A DNA stretch of 64,000 nucleotides, taken from the NCBI GenBank assembly GCA_016932575.1, contig JAFGCO010000044.1, positions 20,980-84,979 on the forward strand. Direction: 5' to 3'. Of the stretch, positions 27,280-35,748 are shown one piece after another. This stretch comes from a bacterium. Its GTDB lineage: Bacteria > Zhuqueibacterota > QNDG01 > JAFGCO01. The notes under the pieces are model-generated. The model searched no databases. It saw only the letters and a list, made by a program, of their open reading frames with translations, and had not been told where the DNA came from. Each line of letters starts with the position of its first letter. The stretch's first letter is position 1. The position numbers were made by a program, and so were the translations under genes.

Positions 27280-28428
27280 ATGGCAAAGTATATTCATATG
27301 ATCTCAAGAATTCAGGAAATTATCATTCATCCGGATATAGTTGAATCGGAGCTGGCAAAACGTGTGCTTTCAAATCGCTGTGAAATACCCTTTAAAATCA
27401 CTTCAACAGTTCCGGAAACCATTCCACTCCGGACCGGAAAAAAGATCCTCTATGTCACGGATATGCCCGGCCGGCTGGTCAAACCGTGTCCGGCCACGGG
27501 TCTGCCGTATCTCTGCTGTCAGTATACTGTCATTCATTCTTGCCTGCAATGTCCGGCGGACTGCACTTACTGTGTGCTTCAGAATTATCTGGACATGCCG
27601 GTCATTTCGTTGAATGTCCGGCTGCCCGATATAATCAATGAGATCAATGGTCTGCTGCGTAATCAGCCCCGCCGTTTTTTCCGGTTCGGTACGGGTGAGC
27701 TGGGAGACAGCCTGGCTCTGGATCCCCTTACAGGCTTATCCAAAGATTTTATCCTTTTTTTTAAAAAACAGCGGAATGCAATCATCGAGTTGAAAACCAA
27801 ATCCGTGCATATCGAACGGTTGCTCGAGATCGATCCGGCAAACACGGTTGTATCCTGGTCGGTTAATCCCGAACCTGTGATCCGGACCGAGGAATTGCAT
27901 ACACCTTCCTTGAAGATGCGTCTTGATGCGGCTCGTCAATGTCAGGAAGCCGGATATCTGCTGGGCTTTCATTTTGATCCCATCCTCCATATCAATCATT
28001 GGGAACTTTTATACAGGGAAGTGGTCGATCAGATATTTTCTTCTGTTGATGCAAACCGTGTGGCCTGGATCAGTCTGGGCAGCCTTCGGTTCCCTCCGGC
28101 GCTGAAGCAAGTGATTCAATCCCGGTTTCCAGGCACCCGGATCATATATGAAGAGATGATCCGCGGACTGGATGGTAAAATGCGATATCTCAAACCCCTG
28201 CGTACAGCGTTGTATCAACATATTTATCAACGTATCCGCTCATTTGCGCCTGATGTTTTTATTTATTTCTGTATGGAATTGCCCCAAATCTGGGAACGAA
28301 TAACCGGAAAGCATCCCATGAATAATGCGGAACTGGATTACTGGTTTGCTGAGAGTTTATGGCGCAGGTTCGGTCCTGAATTGAATATGGATGAACCGAG
28401 GCTGCCGGATTATCCGCTGGTGAAGTAA
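27280..28428 (+). CDS. Spore photoproduct lyase-family radical SAM protein
   Basis: 382 aa from ATG 27280 (ATG 27298 is an alternative). The cluster motif is CPADCTYCVLQNYLD (C-x3-C-x2-C) at about residues 91-105, as in the SPL family, followed by RFGTGELGDSLALDPLTG and SWSVNPEPVIRTEE. SPL enzymes repair the 5-thyminyl-dihydrothymine lesion with a SAM radical. Nothing in the window suggests sporulation, so this is probably one of the SPL-like relatives found in non-spore-formers. The ParB-like gene immediately upstream is its likely partner. Confidence 0.85.
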   Translation: MAKYIHMISRIQEIIIHPDIVESELAKRVLSNRCEIPFKITSTVPETIPLRTGKKILYVTDMPGRLVKPCPATGLPYLCCQYTVIHSCLQCPADCTYCVLQNYLDMPVISLNVRLPDIINEINGLLRNQPRRFFRFGTGELGDSLALDPLTGLSKDFILFFKKQRNAIIELKTKSVHIERLLEIDPANTVVSWSVNPEPVIRTEELHTPSLKMRLDAARQCQEAGYLLGFHFDPILHINHWELLYREVVDQIFSSVDANRVAWISLGSLRFPPALKQVIQSRFPGTRIIYEEMIRGLDGKMRYLKPLRTALYQHIYQRIRSFAPDVFIYFCMELPQIWERITGKHPMNNAELDYWFAESLWRRFGPELNMDEPRLPDYPLVK

Positions 28429-28962
28429 GGAGTGCTCTCAGAGCAGTATTTTGTTGTTTGATAATTATGGTGAATGATTAATAAGAATCGCAATTTTTAC
28501 CGAAGAGCTTCGCTTTCGGGACAGTTTCAAAAGAAAAGTGCCCAAAGAAACTTTTGCTTTTTGCATGCTCATGGAACGGTTACAGTCTGTGCAGGGACTG
28601 ACGGATTTGAATTTCCTAAAGCAAGATTACATGAAGCCCGCTTTCCGCACAAAAAGCCTGATCCGTGAGATGGTGAAGCCTATCTCACGGGGTGGGGCCA
28701 CACCCTGCCGCCTAAAAAAAATCCTATCTGTAATGACTGGCAATGAAAATTGCAGGTGTTGCTTCGCAACACCATGATTGTTCTTCTGATCGTTCGCTCC
28801 ATCAGGATTGTTATGCGGAGATTTTTCGAATGCCAGGAAGCCCATCCCCGCCAAATCAAATGGCGGGCAGGCCTGACAAAAAGAAAAAGCGATCAAAATT
28901 AATATTTGCCGCAGTTCATTTAAATTGTAACCATTTTATCACTCTATCGTCTTTATAATTGA
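28429..28962. repeat. Non-coding gap with a cluster of perfect hairpins and an ECF promoter
   Basis: No gene is supported. Stable hairpins include CCGTGAGAT/ATCTCACGG (28663-28690), GGTGTTGC/GCAACACC (28755-28773) and CCCGCCA/TGGCGGG (28847-28867); a weaker one around CGAAG/CTTCG lies near 28501-28512. The segment has no second copy in this window, but its mosaic of hairpins resembles dispersed intergenic repeats. The ECF promoter occupies its right end. Confidence 0.6.
28926..28951 (+). promoter_or_regulatory. ECF-type promoter of the sigma/anti-sigma operon
   Basis: TGTAAC (28926-28931), a 16-nt spacer and CGTC (28948-28951). This is the AAC/CGT form recognised by many ECF sigma factors (compare Bacillus sigma X and sigma M). 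It ends 11 bp before the sigma gene ATG, so the operon is probably autoregulated and its mRNA nearly leaderless. Confidence 0.6.
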
Positions 28963-29493
28963 ATGAAGCAGATGCAATACAAGATGGCATTCAGAAAACA
29001 CCGGGACAAGGTGTTTGGATTTGCGTTTTACCTGCTGCGAAATCAGGAAGATGCGGAAGACGTGACTCAGGAAGTATTTGTCAATCTTTGGAAACACTGG
29101 AAAGGAATCAATAGACAGAAACAGGAAGCATGGATCATGAAAACGACCAGAAACAAATGCATTGACGTCATTCGAAAACGGCAGTCCTCTTTATCCCGGG
29201 TACAGGGTATCGAATGGGAGAGCCTTGCATTTTCGGTCGATGAAACCGAATCACCCCATGCACAACTGGAATTAACGGAAACCCAGGATTCCGTGCTTCG
29301 CGTTTTATATACTTTGCCGGAAAAAATTCAAAGTGTTTTACTGCTTTATTATTTTCAGGATATGAAGATCAATACAATCGGCGATGTGCTTGATGTGAAT
29401 TTAAACACTGTGAAAGTCACGCTGCATCGCGGCCGAAAAATGTTAAAAGAGGCGTTGAAAAACCAGTGTCCTGATGTTGTAGAGGGATTATAA
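28963..29493 (+). CDS. ECF-subfamily RNA polymerase sigma factor
   Basis: 176 aa (start 28963; ATG 28972 is possible). Region 2 reads FGFAFYLLRNQEDAEDVTQEVFVNLWKHW in overlapping pieces (~20-48), with EAWIMKTTRNKCIDVIRKR as region 2.4. Region 4 reads LLYYFQDMKINTIGDVLDVNLNTVKVTLHRGRKML (~126-160), with a helix-turn-helix. It directs RNA polymerase to stress- or envelope-type promoters such as the one upstream of itself. The anti-sigma gene starts 1 bp after the stop and two DUF4252 proteins follow, a gene order common in Bacteroidota. Confidence 0.93.
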   Translation: MKQMQYKMAFRKHRDKVFGFAFYLLRNQEDAEDVTQEVFVNLWKHWKGINRQKQEAWIMKTTRNKCIDVIRKRQSSLSRVQGIEWESLAFSVDETESPHAQLELTETQDSVLRVLYTLPEKIQSVLLLYYFQDMKINTIGDVLDVNLNTVKVTLHRGRKMLKEALKNQCPDVVEGL

Positions 29494-29494
29494 A

Positions 29495-30031
29495 ATGAAT
29501 AAGAAATGTCAAGACATGCAAGCACTGCTGGACCTGTTCATTATGGATGATCTTTCAGGAAAAGAATTAAAGATGCTGCAGGATCATCTGGATCAATGTG
29601 CTGACTGCCAGCGGGTGATCGAAGGAGAAGCCTGGGAGAAATTACTTCTTCATTTACCGAAGCGCCGTTGTCCTGAGCGTGTGATTCGACGTGTGGAATC
29701 CATGATACGGCAGGAAAGGAAACGGGCCGGAGTGTTCCGATGGCAGGCAGGACACTGGCGGCAGACAGTATTTGCCGGAGCGGCTTTGGCGGCACTGCTG
29801 ATATTTCTGATTATAAGGCATCAACCTGAAGAGCATCAATTCACGCCCCAGGCATATACACAGGAAGAGATTGAGCAGGCACGTGAAGCCATGAAATGGA
29901 CCATGGTCTACACCGCCCAAAAAATTAAAAAGTCGGAAACGCGGGTGATTGACGAGGTGTTTACCCATCGTTTACCCGAGTCTGTACAAAAATCCGTAAG
30001 AAAAGTATTACCCATATTACAAGGAGATTAG
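29495..30031 (+). CDS. Transmembrane zinc-finger anti-sigma factor
   Basis: 178 aa. The N-terminal zf-HC2 anti-sigma domain carries HLDQCADCQR (HxxxCxxC, ~31-40). A basic linker and one transmembrane helix (VFAGAALAALLIFLII, ~92-108) follow, with a short outer domain containing the AREAMKWTMVYTAQKIKKSE helix. It should sequester the co-transcribed ECF sigma at the inner membrane and release it on signal. The next gene starts 2 bp downstream behind GGAG. Confidence 0.88.
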   Translation: MNKKCQDMQALLDLFIMDDLSGKELKMLQDHLDQCADCQRVIEGEAWEKLLLHLPKRRCPERVIRRVESMIRQERKRAGVFRWQAGHWRQTVFAGAALAALLIFLIIRHQPEEHQFTPQAYTQEEIEQAREAMKWTMVYTAQKIKKSETRVIDEVFTHRLPESVQKSVRKVLPILQGD

Positions 30032-30033
30032 TC

Positions 30034-30615
30034 ATGAAGCAATTTTCTCTGTGTCTTATGACAGCTGTGCTGATTTTTGGGATGATTCAGGCGCAGGAGA
30101 ATTACAAAAATCATCCCGGATATATCGATCTTTCCAGCATTGAAATTCCAAATGATGCCGGTGAGGTGACGGAAGTGTGCATTGGTCCCGAACTGTTCAT
30201 GATGTTTCAGAATTTTTCGGATGAGAAAGATGACGCCGAGATGCCTTTTGGAGACGGTGGCATGTTCTCGATCAATGTGAAAACGTTTGAAATTAATGCC
30301 GATCAATCCGAGAAAGTCAGTGCTGAGATGAAAAAAATCGAAGAGAAACTTAAAAGAGAGAAATGGACGCCCATTGTTCGGGTCAAAAGCGGTGATGAGA
30401 CCACCAATATCAGTGTGAAATTTGACAAGGGAAATAATAAAACGATGGGGTTGCTTATCATGTCTCTGGAGCCCGGCCATGAAGCCGCATTTGTAAACAT
30501 TGTCGGTTCGGTGCCGCTTGAAGCAATCGGCAATATGGGCGTGGACATGAATGAAGATGCCCTGGACAGTTTGAAGCAGGTGCTGGGGGGTAAATCAACG
30601 GGAAAAAATGAGTAA
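30034..30615 (+). CDS. Exported DUF4252-like protein (first copy)
   Basis: 193 aa with a signal peptide ending near MIQAQ and the motif HPGYIDLSSIEIP just after it. The central part (GMFSINVKTFEI, KVSAEMKKIEEKLKREKW) and the ending LLIMSLEPGHEAAFVNIVGSVPLEAI resemble DUF4252, whose members sit in sigma/anti-sigma operons of Bacteroidota and relatives. Function unknown; probably an envelope protein under control of the ECF system. It is the third gene of the operon. Confidence 0.75.
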   Translation: MKQFSLCLMTAVLIFGMIQAQENYKNHPGYIDLSSIEIPNDAGEVTEVCIGPELFMMFQNFSDEKDDAEMPFGDGGMFSINVKTFEINADQSEKVSAEMKKIEEKLKREKWTPIVRVKSGDETTNISVKFDKGNNKTMGLLIMSLEPGHEAAFVNIVGSVPLEAIGNMGVDMNEDALDSLKQVLGGKSTGKNE

Positions 30616-31003
30616 GAATCATGAATAAGAGACAAGAACAAAGATTAAATAGTGTCATTGGGCCGTTGAGTCATAGAGTCTTTGAGTCATTGTGTCGTAG
30701 AGTCAGAAGAAATAAGAAACGAGAGAATAGGATTAAAGATAAAGAGAACAAATGGGTTGTTGATGCAAAAATTCCAAATAACAAATTCCAAATGACAAAT
30801 AATACTCAAATAACAAATATCAAATTTCAAACGATTCAATTGCAGTTTGATTATTTAATTTTCTTGGTGCTTGAAATTTGTTTGTCATTTGCTATTTGGT
30901 TTTTGTGATTTTTTTTACGGTCCGCTGTCCATGGCCGACGGTCTGATGTGAAAAAAAGCGAACAGGAGAAATTATCAGGGTTCACATTTAAGGGAGTTAT
31001 CCA
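30616..31003. repeat. Composite dispersed repeat between the DUF4252 genes
   Basis: No gene. AGTC repeats (GAGTCATAGAGTC... at 30668-30710) are followed by an AT-rich imperfect inverted repeat (30767-30916) with left arm units CAAATAACAAATTCC / CAAATGACAAATAA and right arm ATTTGTTTGTCATTTGCTAT. A CGGTCCGCTGTCC...GACGGTCTG module (30918-30944) ends it. All three parts also occur between 8698 and 9122. Confidence 0.75.
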
Positions 31004-31549
31004 ATGAAAATTTTACGGGATGCTGTATTATTACTATTCCTTCTTGGTCAGGTGATATATGCAGAAGAGAATCTTCAAAAACTTCCGGGATATGTGGATT
31101 TGGATGATCTGAAATTGTCCAAGATAGCAGATGAAGTCGGCAAGTTACATATTCCCCGGTTTACCGTAACTGATGATAACGGTGAGACAACGAATATCTC
31201 TGTTTATCTCAAATACTATAAAGTACATGAAGAATGCGAAGACAAGTTGCAGAAGGCCATTGAGAAACTGGATAAAATATTAAACAGAAAAAAATGGATT
31301 CGGATTGTTCATACGGAAAGTAAAGATGACTATATGAGTATTCGCATGTGTTTTGATAAGGATACAAACAAATGCCTGGGATTGATGATGGTGTCCATGG
31401 ATTCAGGTTGTGATGATGTCGGTTTTATCAATATTGCCGGATCGGTTTCTTTGAAAGGAATTCAGAATTTGGATATTCCGGTTGATGAAGATGTTATGGA
31501 TAGCCTGGAACATGCTGTTGAATATGTTTGTACAGAGGATGATGAATGA
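31004..31549 (+). CDS. Exported DUF4252-like protein (second copy)
   Basis: 181 aa, AAGGGAG before ATG 31004. Signal peptide ending near VIYA, then LPGYVDLDDLKL, matching the PGYIDL motif of its neighbour, and a shared C-terminal pattern LGLMMVSMDSGCDDVGFINIAGSVSL. It is diverged from the first copy and shorter in the middle. It probably belongs to the same regulon, separated from it only by the inserted composite repeat. Function unknown. Confidence 0.72.
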   Translation: MKILRDAVLLLFLLGQVIYAEENLQKLPGYVDLDDLKLSKIADEVGKLHIPRFTVTDDNGETTNISVYLKYYKVHEECEDKLQKAIEKLDKILNRKKWIRIVHTESKDDYMSIRMCFDKDTNKCLGLMMVSMDSGCDDVGFINIAGSVSLKGIQNLDIPVDEDVMDSLEHAVEYVCTEDDE

Positions 31550-31599
31550 CCGTATCATTATCATATATCGTGGTTATGACTTCAATCGAAGTTAATGCA

Positions 31600-31626
31600 A
31601 ATCCGGTTTTTTAGCCGGGTTTTTTT
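31600..31626 (+). terminator. Probable terminator after the DUF4252 genes
   Basis: Short stem CCGG (31603-31606) with CCGG (31615-31618), extended by A-T and G-T pairs, then seven T residues. Confidence 0.5.
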
Positions 31627-31810
31627 CGACTTATCAATCCTGAAATAAAGTAACCTGCCTTCTCATTATGTTGTATATTCATGAATTTTCCAATGCTGCC
31701 GCCTTGTATTTTATCAATTTGATTTTTATATTGATTTGTATTTTTTATTGCGGGCGGTGGTAAGAGACTAAATTTTATTCAACAAAAGCTTTACATTCAG
31801 GACAATCCGT

Positions 31811-32338
31811 ATGCAACCTGAAGAACCTCAGAGTGTGAAATTATTATGCGGTGTTTTGTACAGCGATCCAGAGACGCTTGAACATGCATTCAGACGGCTG
31901 GAGTCGGTTTACGGCCCGGTGGATTACAGAAGTACGGAGTTTCCGTTTGACTTGACGGATTATTATGTGTCTGAAATGGGCAGCCCTATCATGCGTCTTT
32001 TTCTTTCTTTTCAAAAATTAATGCATCCAAAATCCATCGCCCGGATTAAGATTGAAACCAATGCGATCGAGTCCGACATTATGGTCAACGGAAGGAGGCG
32101 GGTGAATCTGGATCCCGGTTATATGGATTATGACAAGGTTGTTTTAGCATCGGCAAAGTACAACGGTCAGAAGATTTACCTGGATCACGGCATCTGGGCG
32201 GATTTGACCCTGCATTATACGAAGGGGCATTTCGATCCTTATCCCTGGAGCTTTCCGGATTTTAAACTTGGACTCTATAATGAGGTATTTTTAGAAATAC
32301 GCCGGTTGTATAAAGAGCAGCGGAAGCAGGGGCATTGA
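31811..32338 (+). CDS. DUF4416 family protein
   Basis: 175 aa. The pattern VKLLCGVLYSDPETLEHAFRRL, GPVDYRSTEFPFDLTDYY, RIKIETNAIE, RRVNLDPGYMDYDKVVLAS and YLDHGIWADLTLHY matches DUF4416, a family scattered through thermophiles, deltaproteobacteria and candidate phyla and often described as GTP-binding-like without proof. No enzymatic motif can be named here. It is a single gene between the ECF locus and the distal end of the CRISPR array. Confidence 0.85.
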   Translation: MQPEEPQSVKLLCGVLYSDPETLEHAFRRLESVYGPVDYRSTEFPFDLTDYYVSEMGSPIMRLFLSFQKLMHPKSIARIKIETNAIESDIMVNGRRRVNLDPGYMDYDKVVLASAKYNGQKIYLDHGIWADLTLHYTKGHFDPYPWSFPDFKLGLYNEVFLEIRRLYKEQRKQGH

Positions 32339-32476
32339 ACGTTGAATAATAATGATTGAATTTTTAAAAGTGAAATCTTTCCGGTTATTTTTTCAAACCT
32401 TAATTCGTCGAAGCACCAATCGGTTACAATTAGAAGATAACCCAGTCGGCCCCTGACTGCCACCGACTTTATAATC

Positions 32477-34025
32477 GTTTCAATCCACGCGCCCGCGGGG
32501 GGCGCGACTTTCAAGAGCAAAAAACAGATGTTCAAAAGATATGTTTCAATCCACGCGCCCGCGGGGGGCGCGACGCTTATAGCTGATCTATTATGACTAT
32601 CCGGTATGTTTCAATCCACGCGCCCGCGGGGGGCGCGACTTGGACAATATACACAATTTGAACAGGATTTAAGTTTCAATCCACGCGCCCGCGGGGGGCG
32701 CGACAGTCACCGATTATAATATCCTGCAAAACAACGCTGTTTCAATCCACGCGCCCGCGGGGGGCGCGACTACGGTTTAATGTAAAGCGCCCTTTCTTAT
32801 AAGTTGTTTCAATCCACGCGCCCGCGGGGGGCGCGACCCCAAATAAACGGCAAGCATATATCCAATAATATGTTTCAATCCACGCGCCCGCGGGGGGCGC
32901 GACTGCCCCCGTGCAAATGCATATCAATTTCATAATTATGTTTCAATCCACGCGCCCGCGGGGGGCGCGACGCCCGTTTGTCTATCTCAAACGCTGTTCT
33001 TACCGTTTCAATCCACGCGCCCGCGGGGGGCGCGACGTAAAAGAATATGAAATCCCTTTGCACCAGAAAAGTTTCAATCCACGCGCCCGCGGGGGGCGCG
33101 ACCATGAGAAACGCTTTCTACTAATAATTTTAAATAGTTTCAATCCACGCGCCCGCGGGGGGCGCGACTTTGAATAATCTGGTTTAATATGATTTTCATA
33201 CTGTTTCAATCCACGCGCCCGCGGGGGGCGCGACCGTAGTCAAACCCCTCCCGTTCGCAAGCTATCAAAGTTTCAATCCACGCGCCCGCGGGGGGCGCGA
33301 CGTGCATCTTGATATAGATACCCGACCGATAAAAGTTTCAATCCACGCGCCCGCGGGGGGCGCGACTGATAGGTGTGTTGTAACCGATGGTACTAATACA
33401 GTTTCAATCCACGCGCCCGCGGGGGGCGCGACGTCACATTCTACACCTAAAGATTTATAATAAGTCGTTTCAATCCACGCGCCCGCGGGGGGCGCGACCT
33501 GTCATTGTTATGATCCGGTCCGCCCAGATAAGTTTCAATCCACGCGCCCGCGGGGGGCGCGACTCCGATTCCGTCCTGCTCAATAACGTGGAACTTAGTT
33601 TCAATCCACGCGCCCGCGGGGGGCGCGACACATAACGCGCCGTGCATAACCGGACAAGGCAAGTTTCAATCCACGCGCCCGCGGGGGGCGCGACTCATTA
33701 AAACTAATTACCATATTTTTAGGAGAACGTTTCAATCCACGCGCCCGCGGGGGGCGCGACGTTACCGCATGCCATGAAACGTCTTCAATATGTCTGTTTC
33801 AATCCACGCGCCCGCGGGGGGCGCGACACGTGCTTTTGAAAGCATGGTTGAAAACAGAGATGTTTCAATCCACGCGCCCGCGGGGGGCGCGACTTTAATC
33901 ACGCCTCTTTCTTTCTTCACTTTTTCTGTTTCAATCCACGCGCCCGCGGGGGGCGCGACTCATCTATCTTTATATTTTTATCTTTCTATTTAAGTTTCAA
34001 TCCACGCGCCCGCGGGGGGCGCGAC
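32477..34025 (-). CRISPR. Type I-C CRISPR array, 24 repeats and 23 spacers
   Basis: The 32-nt repeat on the plus strand begins GTTTCAATCCACGCG and ends GGGGGGCGCGAC. Its reverse complement ends in ATTGAAAC, the I-C hallmark, so transcription is leftward, the same direction as the cas genes. Copies start at 32477, 32543, 32608, 32673, 32739, 32806, 32872, 32940, 33005, 33071, 33137, 33203, 33270, 33335, 33401, 33467, 33532, 33598, 33663, 33729, 33796, 33862, 33928 and 33994. All 24 read identical, including the leader-distal one at 32477. Spacers are 33-36 nt (mostly 34) and none repeats another. The repeat is strongly palindromic (CGCGCCC/GGGCGCG), giving the crRNA hairpin. Confidence 0.98.
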
Positions 34026-34339
34026 AGGGGCTGTTTTCAGCCCATAAATTTCATTGACTTATCACCTCCATATCGGGAACTTGTCTTATATTCAATGAAT
34101 TAATCATTATTATTTTTTAATATAAACTATAAATCATTGTTTTTTCAATACCGCTAACTTTCGGTATAATATTATGATGCTTTCGGTCAGCGATAACAAT
34201 ATATATTAACTGAACATATCAGAAGGTAACCTTTTTACCGGTGTTTTTTAATGAATTTTTCATACTGATTATATTTTATTTTAAAAATAGATACTCTTAA
34301 AAGGTTACCTTCTGAACAATTGTCCTTAAAAATTAAATA
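34026..34339 (-). promoter_or_regulatory. CRISPR leader
   Basis: AT-rich leader between cas2 and the first repeat. A minus-strand promoter candidate TTGAAA (34148-34143)-N18-TATATT (34124-34119) would start RNA about 85 nt before the array. The stem GGGCTG/CAGCCC (34028-34043) touches the first repeat. A Shine-Dalgarno-like GGAGGTGA (minus, 34069-34062) lies between them. Two direct copies of ACCGAAAG (plus-strand CTTTCGGT at 34158-34165 and 34180-34187) are 22 bp apart, upstream of the promoter. Roles are inferred from position. Confidence 0.5.
34221..34313. repeat. cas-locus palindrome, copy a (long loop)
   Basis: Left arm AGAAGGTAACCTTTTT (34221-34236), right arm AAAAGGTTACCTTCT (34299-34313), separated by 62 AT-rich bp. 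It lies in the leader region, next to the cas2 stop. Confidence 0.85.
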
Positions 34340-34630
34340 TCAAACAATCAACAAACCTTCAGGATCATAACCGGCTTTTACACCATGATGTTCAATCCGA
34401 CGTTTCCAGTTCGAACCTAGAAAATAAAAACGAAGGCTGTCTTTTTCGGGTTCATATAATTCCAGAAGCCTCGCTTTTAGTTTTTCCCATTGATCCGGCT
34501 CAAGATTGCACTCGAATACCGAATTTTGCACCCGTTGTCCCTTTCCCACACACGTACGTGCGATTTTTGAAAGACGCTTTTGTCCGGATGGGTGAAGGGT
34601 TTCAACATCATAGCAAACCAACACCATCAT
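34340..34630 (-). CDS. cas2: CRISPR-associated endoribonuclease/adaptation protein Cas2
   Basis: 96 aa from ATG 34630 (GGAGAG upstream; ATG 34627 is equivalent). An upstream extension to 34723 would read through palindrome b and is artefactual. Ferredoxin-like Cas2: MVLVCYDVETLHPSGQKRL carries the first-strand aspartate, then RVQNSVFECNLEP and the C-terminal HHGVKAGYDPEGLLIV. It forms the Cas1-Cas2 integrase that adds spacers. It is the last cas gene before the array, separated from cas1 by palindrome b. Confidence 0.95.
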   Translation of the reverse strand: MMVLVCYDVETLHPSGQKRLSKIARTCVGKGQRVQNSVFECNLEPDQWEKLKARLLELYEPEKDSLRFYFLGSNWKRRIEHHGVKAGYDPEGLLIV

Positions 34631-34661
34631 AATGATCTCTCCTGTTAGAAGGTGACCACTT

Positions 34662-34694
34662 AGAAGGTAACCTTTTTCAAAAAGGTTACCTTCT
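34662..34694. repeat. cas-locus palindrome, copy b
   Basis: AGAAGGTAACCTTTTT (34662-34677), one C, then its exact inverse (34679-34694). It sits between cas1 and cas2. A partial half-copy TTAGAAGGTGACC lies beside it at 34645-34657. Confidence 0.95.
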
Positions 34695-34713
34695 AAAAAA
34701 CCGTACAAATTCC

Positions 34714-35748
34714 TCATCTCCATAAAACCGCCGGATAATATTCCAGATCTCCGCGTATATGTCTTGCCAGCAGCCTTGCCTGCGTTTGAAAAAATAAACC
34801 GATCTCCATCTTTTCTTCTAAAAATGGATGCAACATGGTTTCTTTTTTCCGGTTTTGATATGCCACAATCAATTCTTTACGGCAATCATCATCCATTTGT
34901 ACTTCACCCGTTCCATGAATTTTGAATTGTTTGGACTGAACCTGCTTCCGGTTAATTAATCCCAAAACCAGACGGTCCGCCAGCGGGGCTCTTAGCTCTT
35001 CCATCAAATCCAGGGCCAGGCCGGGTCTTCCGGGCCGGTCTGCATGCAAAAATCCCACATACGGATCAAGACCCACTGTTTCCAGGGCAGATCTCATGTC
35101 AAACACCAGAATTGTATATAAATAGGAAAGCATTGCGTTCACCCGGTCCTTTGGCGGGCGCCTTGAACGGCCCTTAAACTGAAACGATTCTTTCTGCTGC
35201 ACGATCATATGATCAAATACCTGAAAATAGACATTAGCCGCTTCACCTTCAATTCCGCGTAATTGATCAAGATTCATGCAATTTTGTGTGTCCGACAAGA
35301 GTCTTGCCAGGTTATCGATTTTTATTTTTATCGTATCTGTATGAGCATAATCCGGCTGATTCCTGAGAAAACGGAGCAAACTGGTCCTGCTGTTGTTAAT
35401 TTTTCCCGCGACCACGCATCTTGCGATTCCGAGTGATTTCTCAGCATCATCCGCCCAGCGATGCTGTTCTCTTCTTAACAGCACATTGCCTTTAACCGGC
35501 CCTTCCATTCTGCCAAGAAAACGACCGGTTTCTGTAAGCCAGGCAATGCTTACCCCGCTTTCAGCGCAGAAGGCCATAAGCGGTGCCGTCACAACAATAT
35601 CGAATCCGAAACATACAATCTGGCCGATGGTATGTATAGGAAGCTGCATGGTTTTTTGCCCATCCTGTTTCACCACCACAGTGCTGCCCTCTTTATGCAG
35701 CCAGGTGTTTTGCTGGGTTACATAAAGCGTGTTCTGCATATGTTTCAT
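34714..35748 (-). CDS. cas1: CRISPR-associated endonuclease Cas1 (type I-C)
   Basis: 344 aa, ATG 35748 overlapping the cas4 stop as ATGA. The N-terminal beta domain (MQNTLYVTQQNTWLHKEG, HTIGQIVCFG) precedes the helical catalytic domain, with the metal-binding glutamate in LRGIEGEAANVYF (~165-177), then histidine and acidic residues in GFLHADRPGRPGLALDLMEELR (~228-249, read in two parts). It is the integrase subunit for spacer acquisition. Length and sequence are typical for I-C. Confidence 0.96.
   Translation of the reverse strand: MKHMQNTLYVTQQNTWLHKEGSTVVVKQDGQKTMQLPIHTIGQIVCFGFDIVVTAPLMAFCAESGVSIAWLTETGRFLGRMEGPVKGNVLLRREQHRWADDAEKSLGIARCVVAGKINNSRTSLLRFLRNQPDYAHTDTIKIKIDNLARLLSDTQNCMNLDQLRGIEGEAANVYFQVFDHMIVQQKESFQFKGRSRRPPKDRVNAMLSYLYTILVFDMRSALETVGLDPYVGFLHADRPGRPGLALDLMEELRAPLADRLVLGLINRKQVQSKQFKIHGTGEVQMDDDCRKELIVAYQNRKKETMLHPFLEEKMEIGLFFQTQARLLARHIRGDLEYYPAVLWR

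Noticed and set aside
32742..33993. Several ORFs across the CRISPR array, rich in APPAGAWIE or NPRARGGRD repeats
   Set aside because: They are translations of the CRISPR repeats in various frames.
34037..34054. Five-codon ORF in the CRISPR leader behind GGAGGTGA
   Set aside because: Too short to be supported as a gene; the motif is reported only as part of the leader.
34631..34723. N-terminal extension of cas2
   Set aside because: It would be a translation of palindrome b and its partial copy; the ATG at 34630 has a good ribosome site and matches Cas2 homologues.
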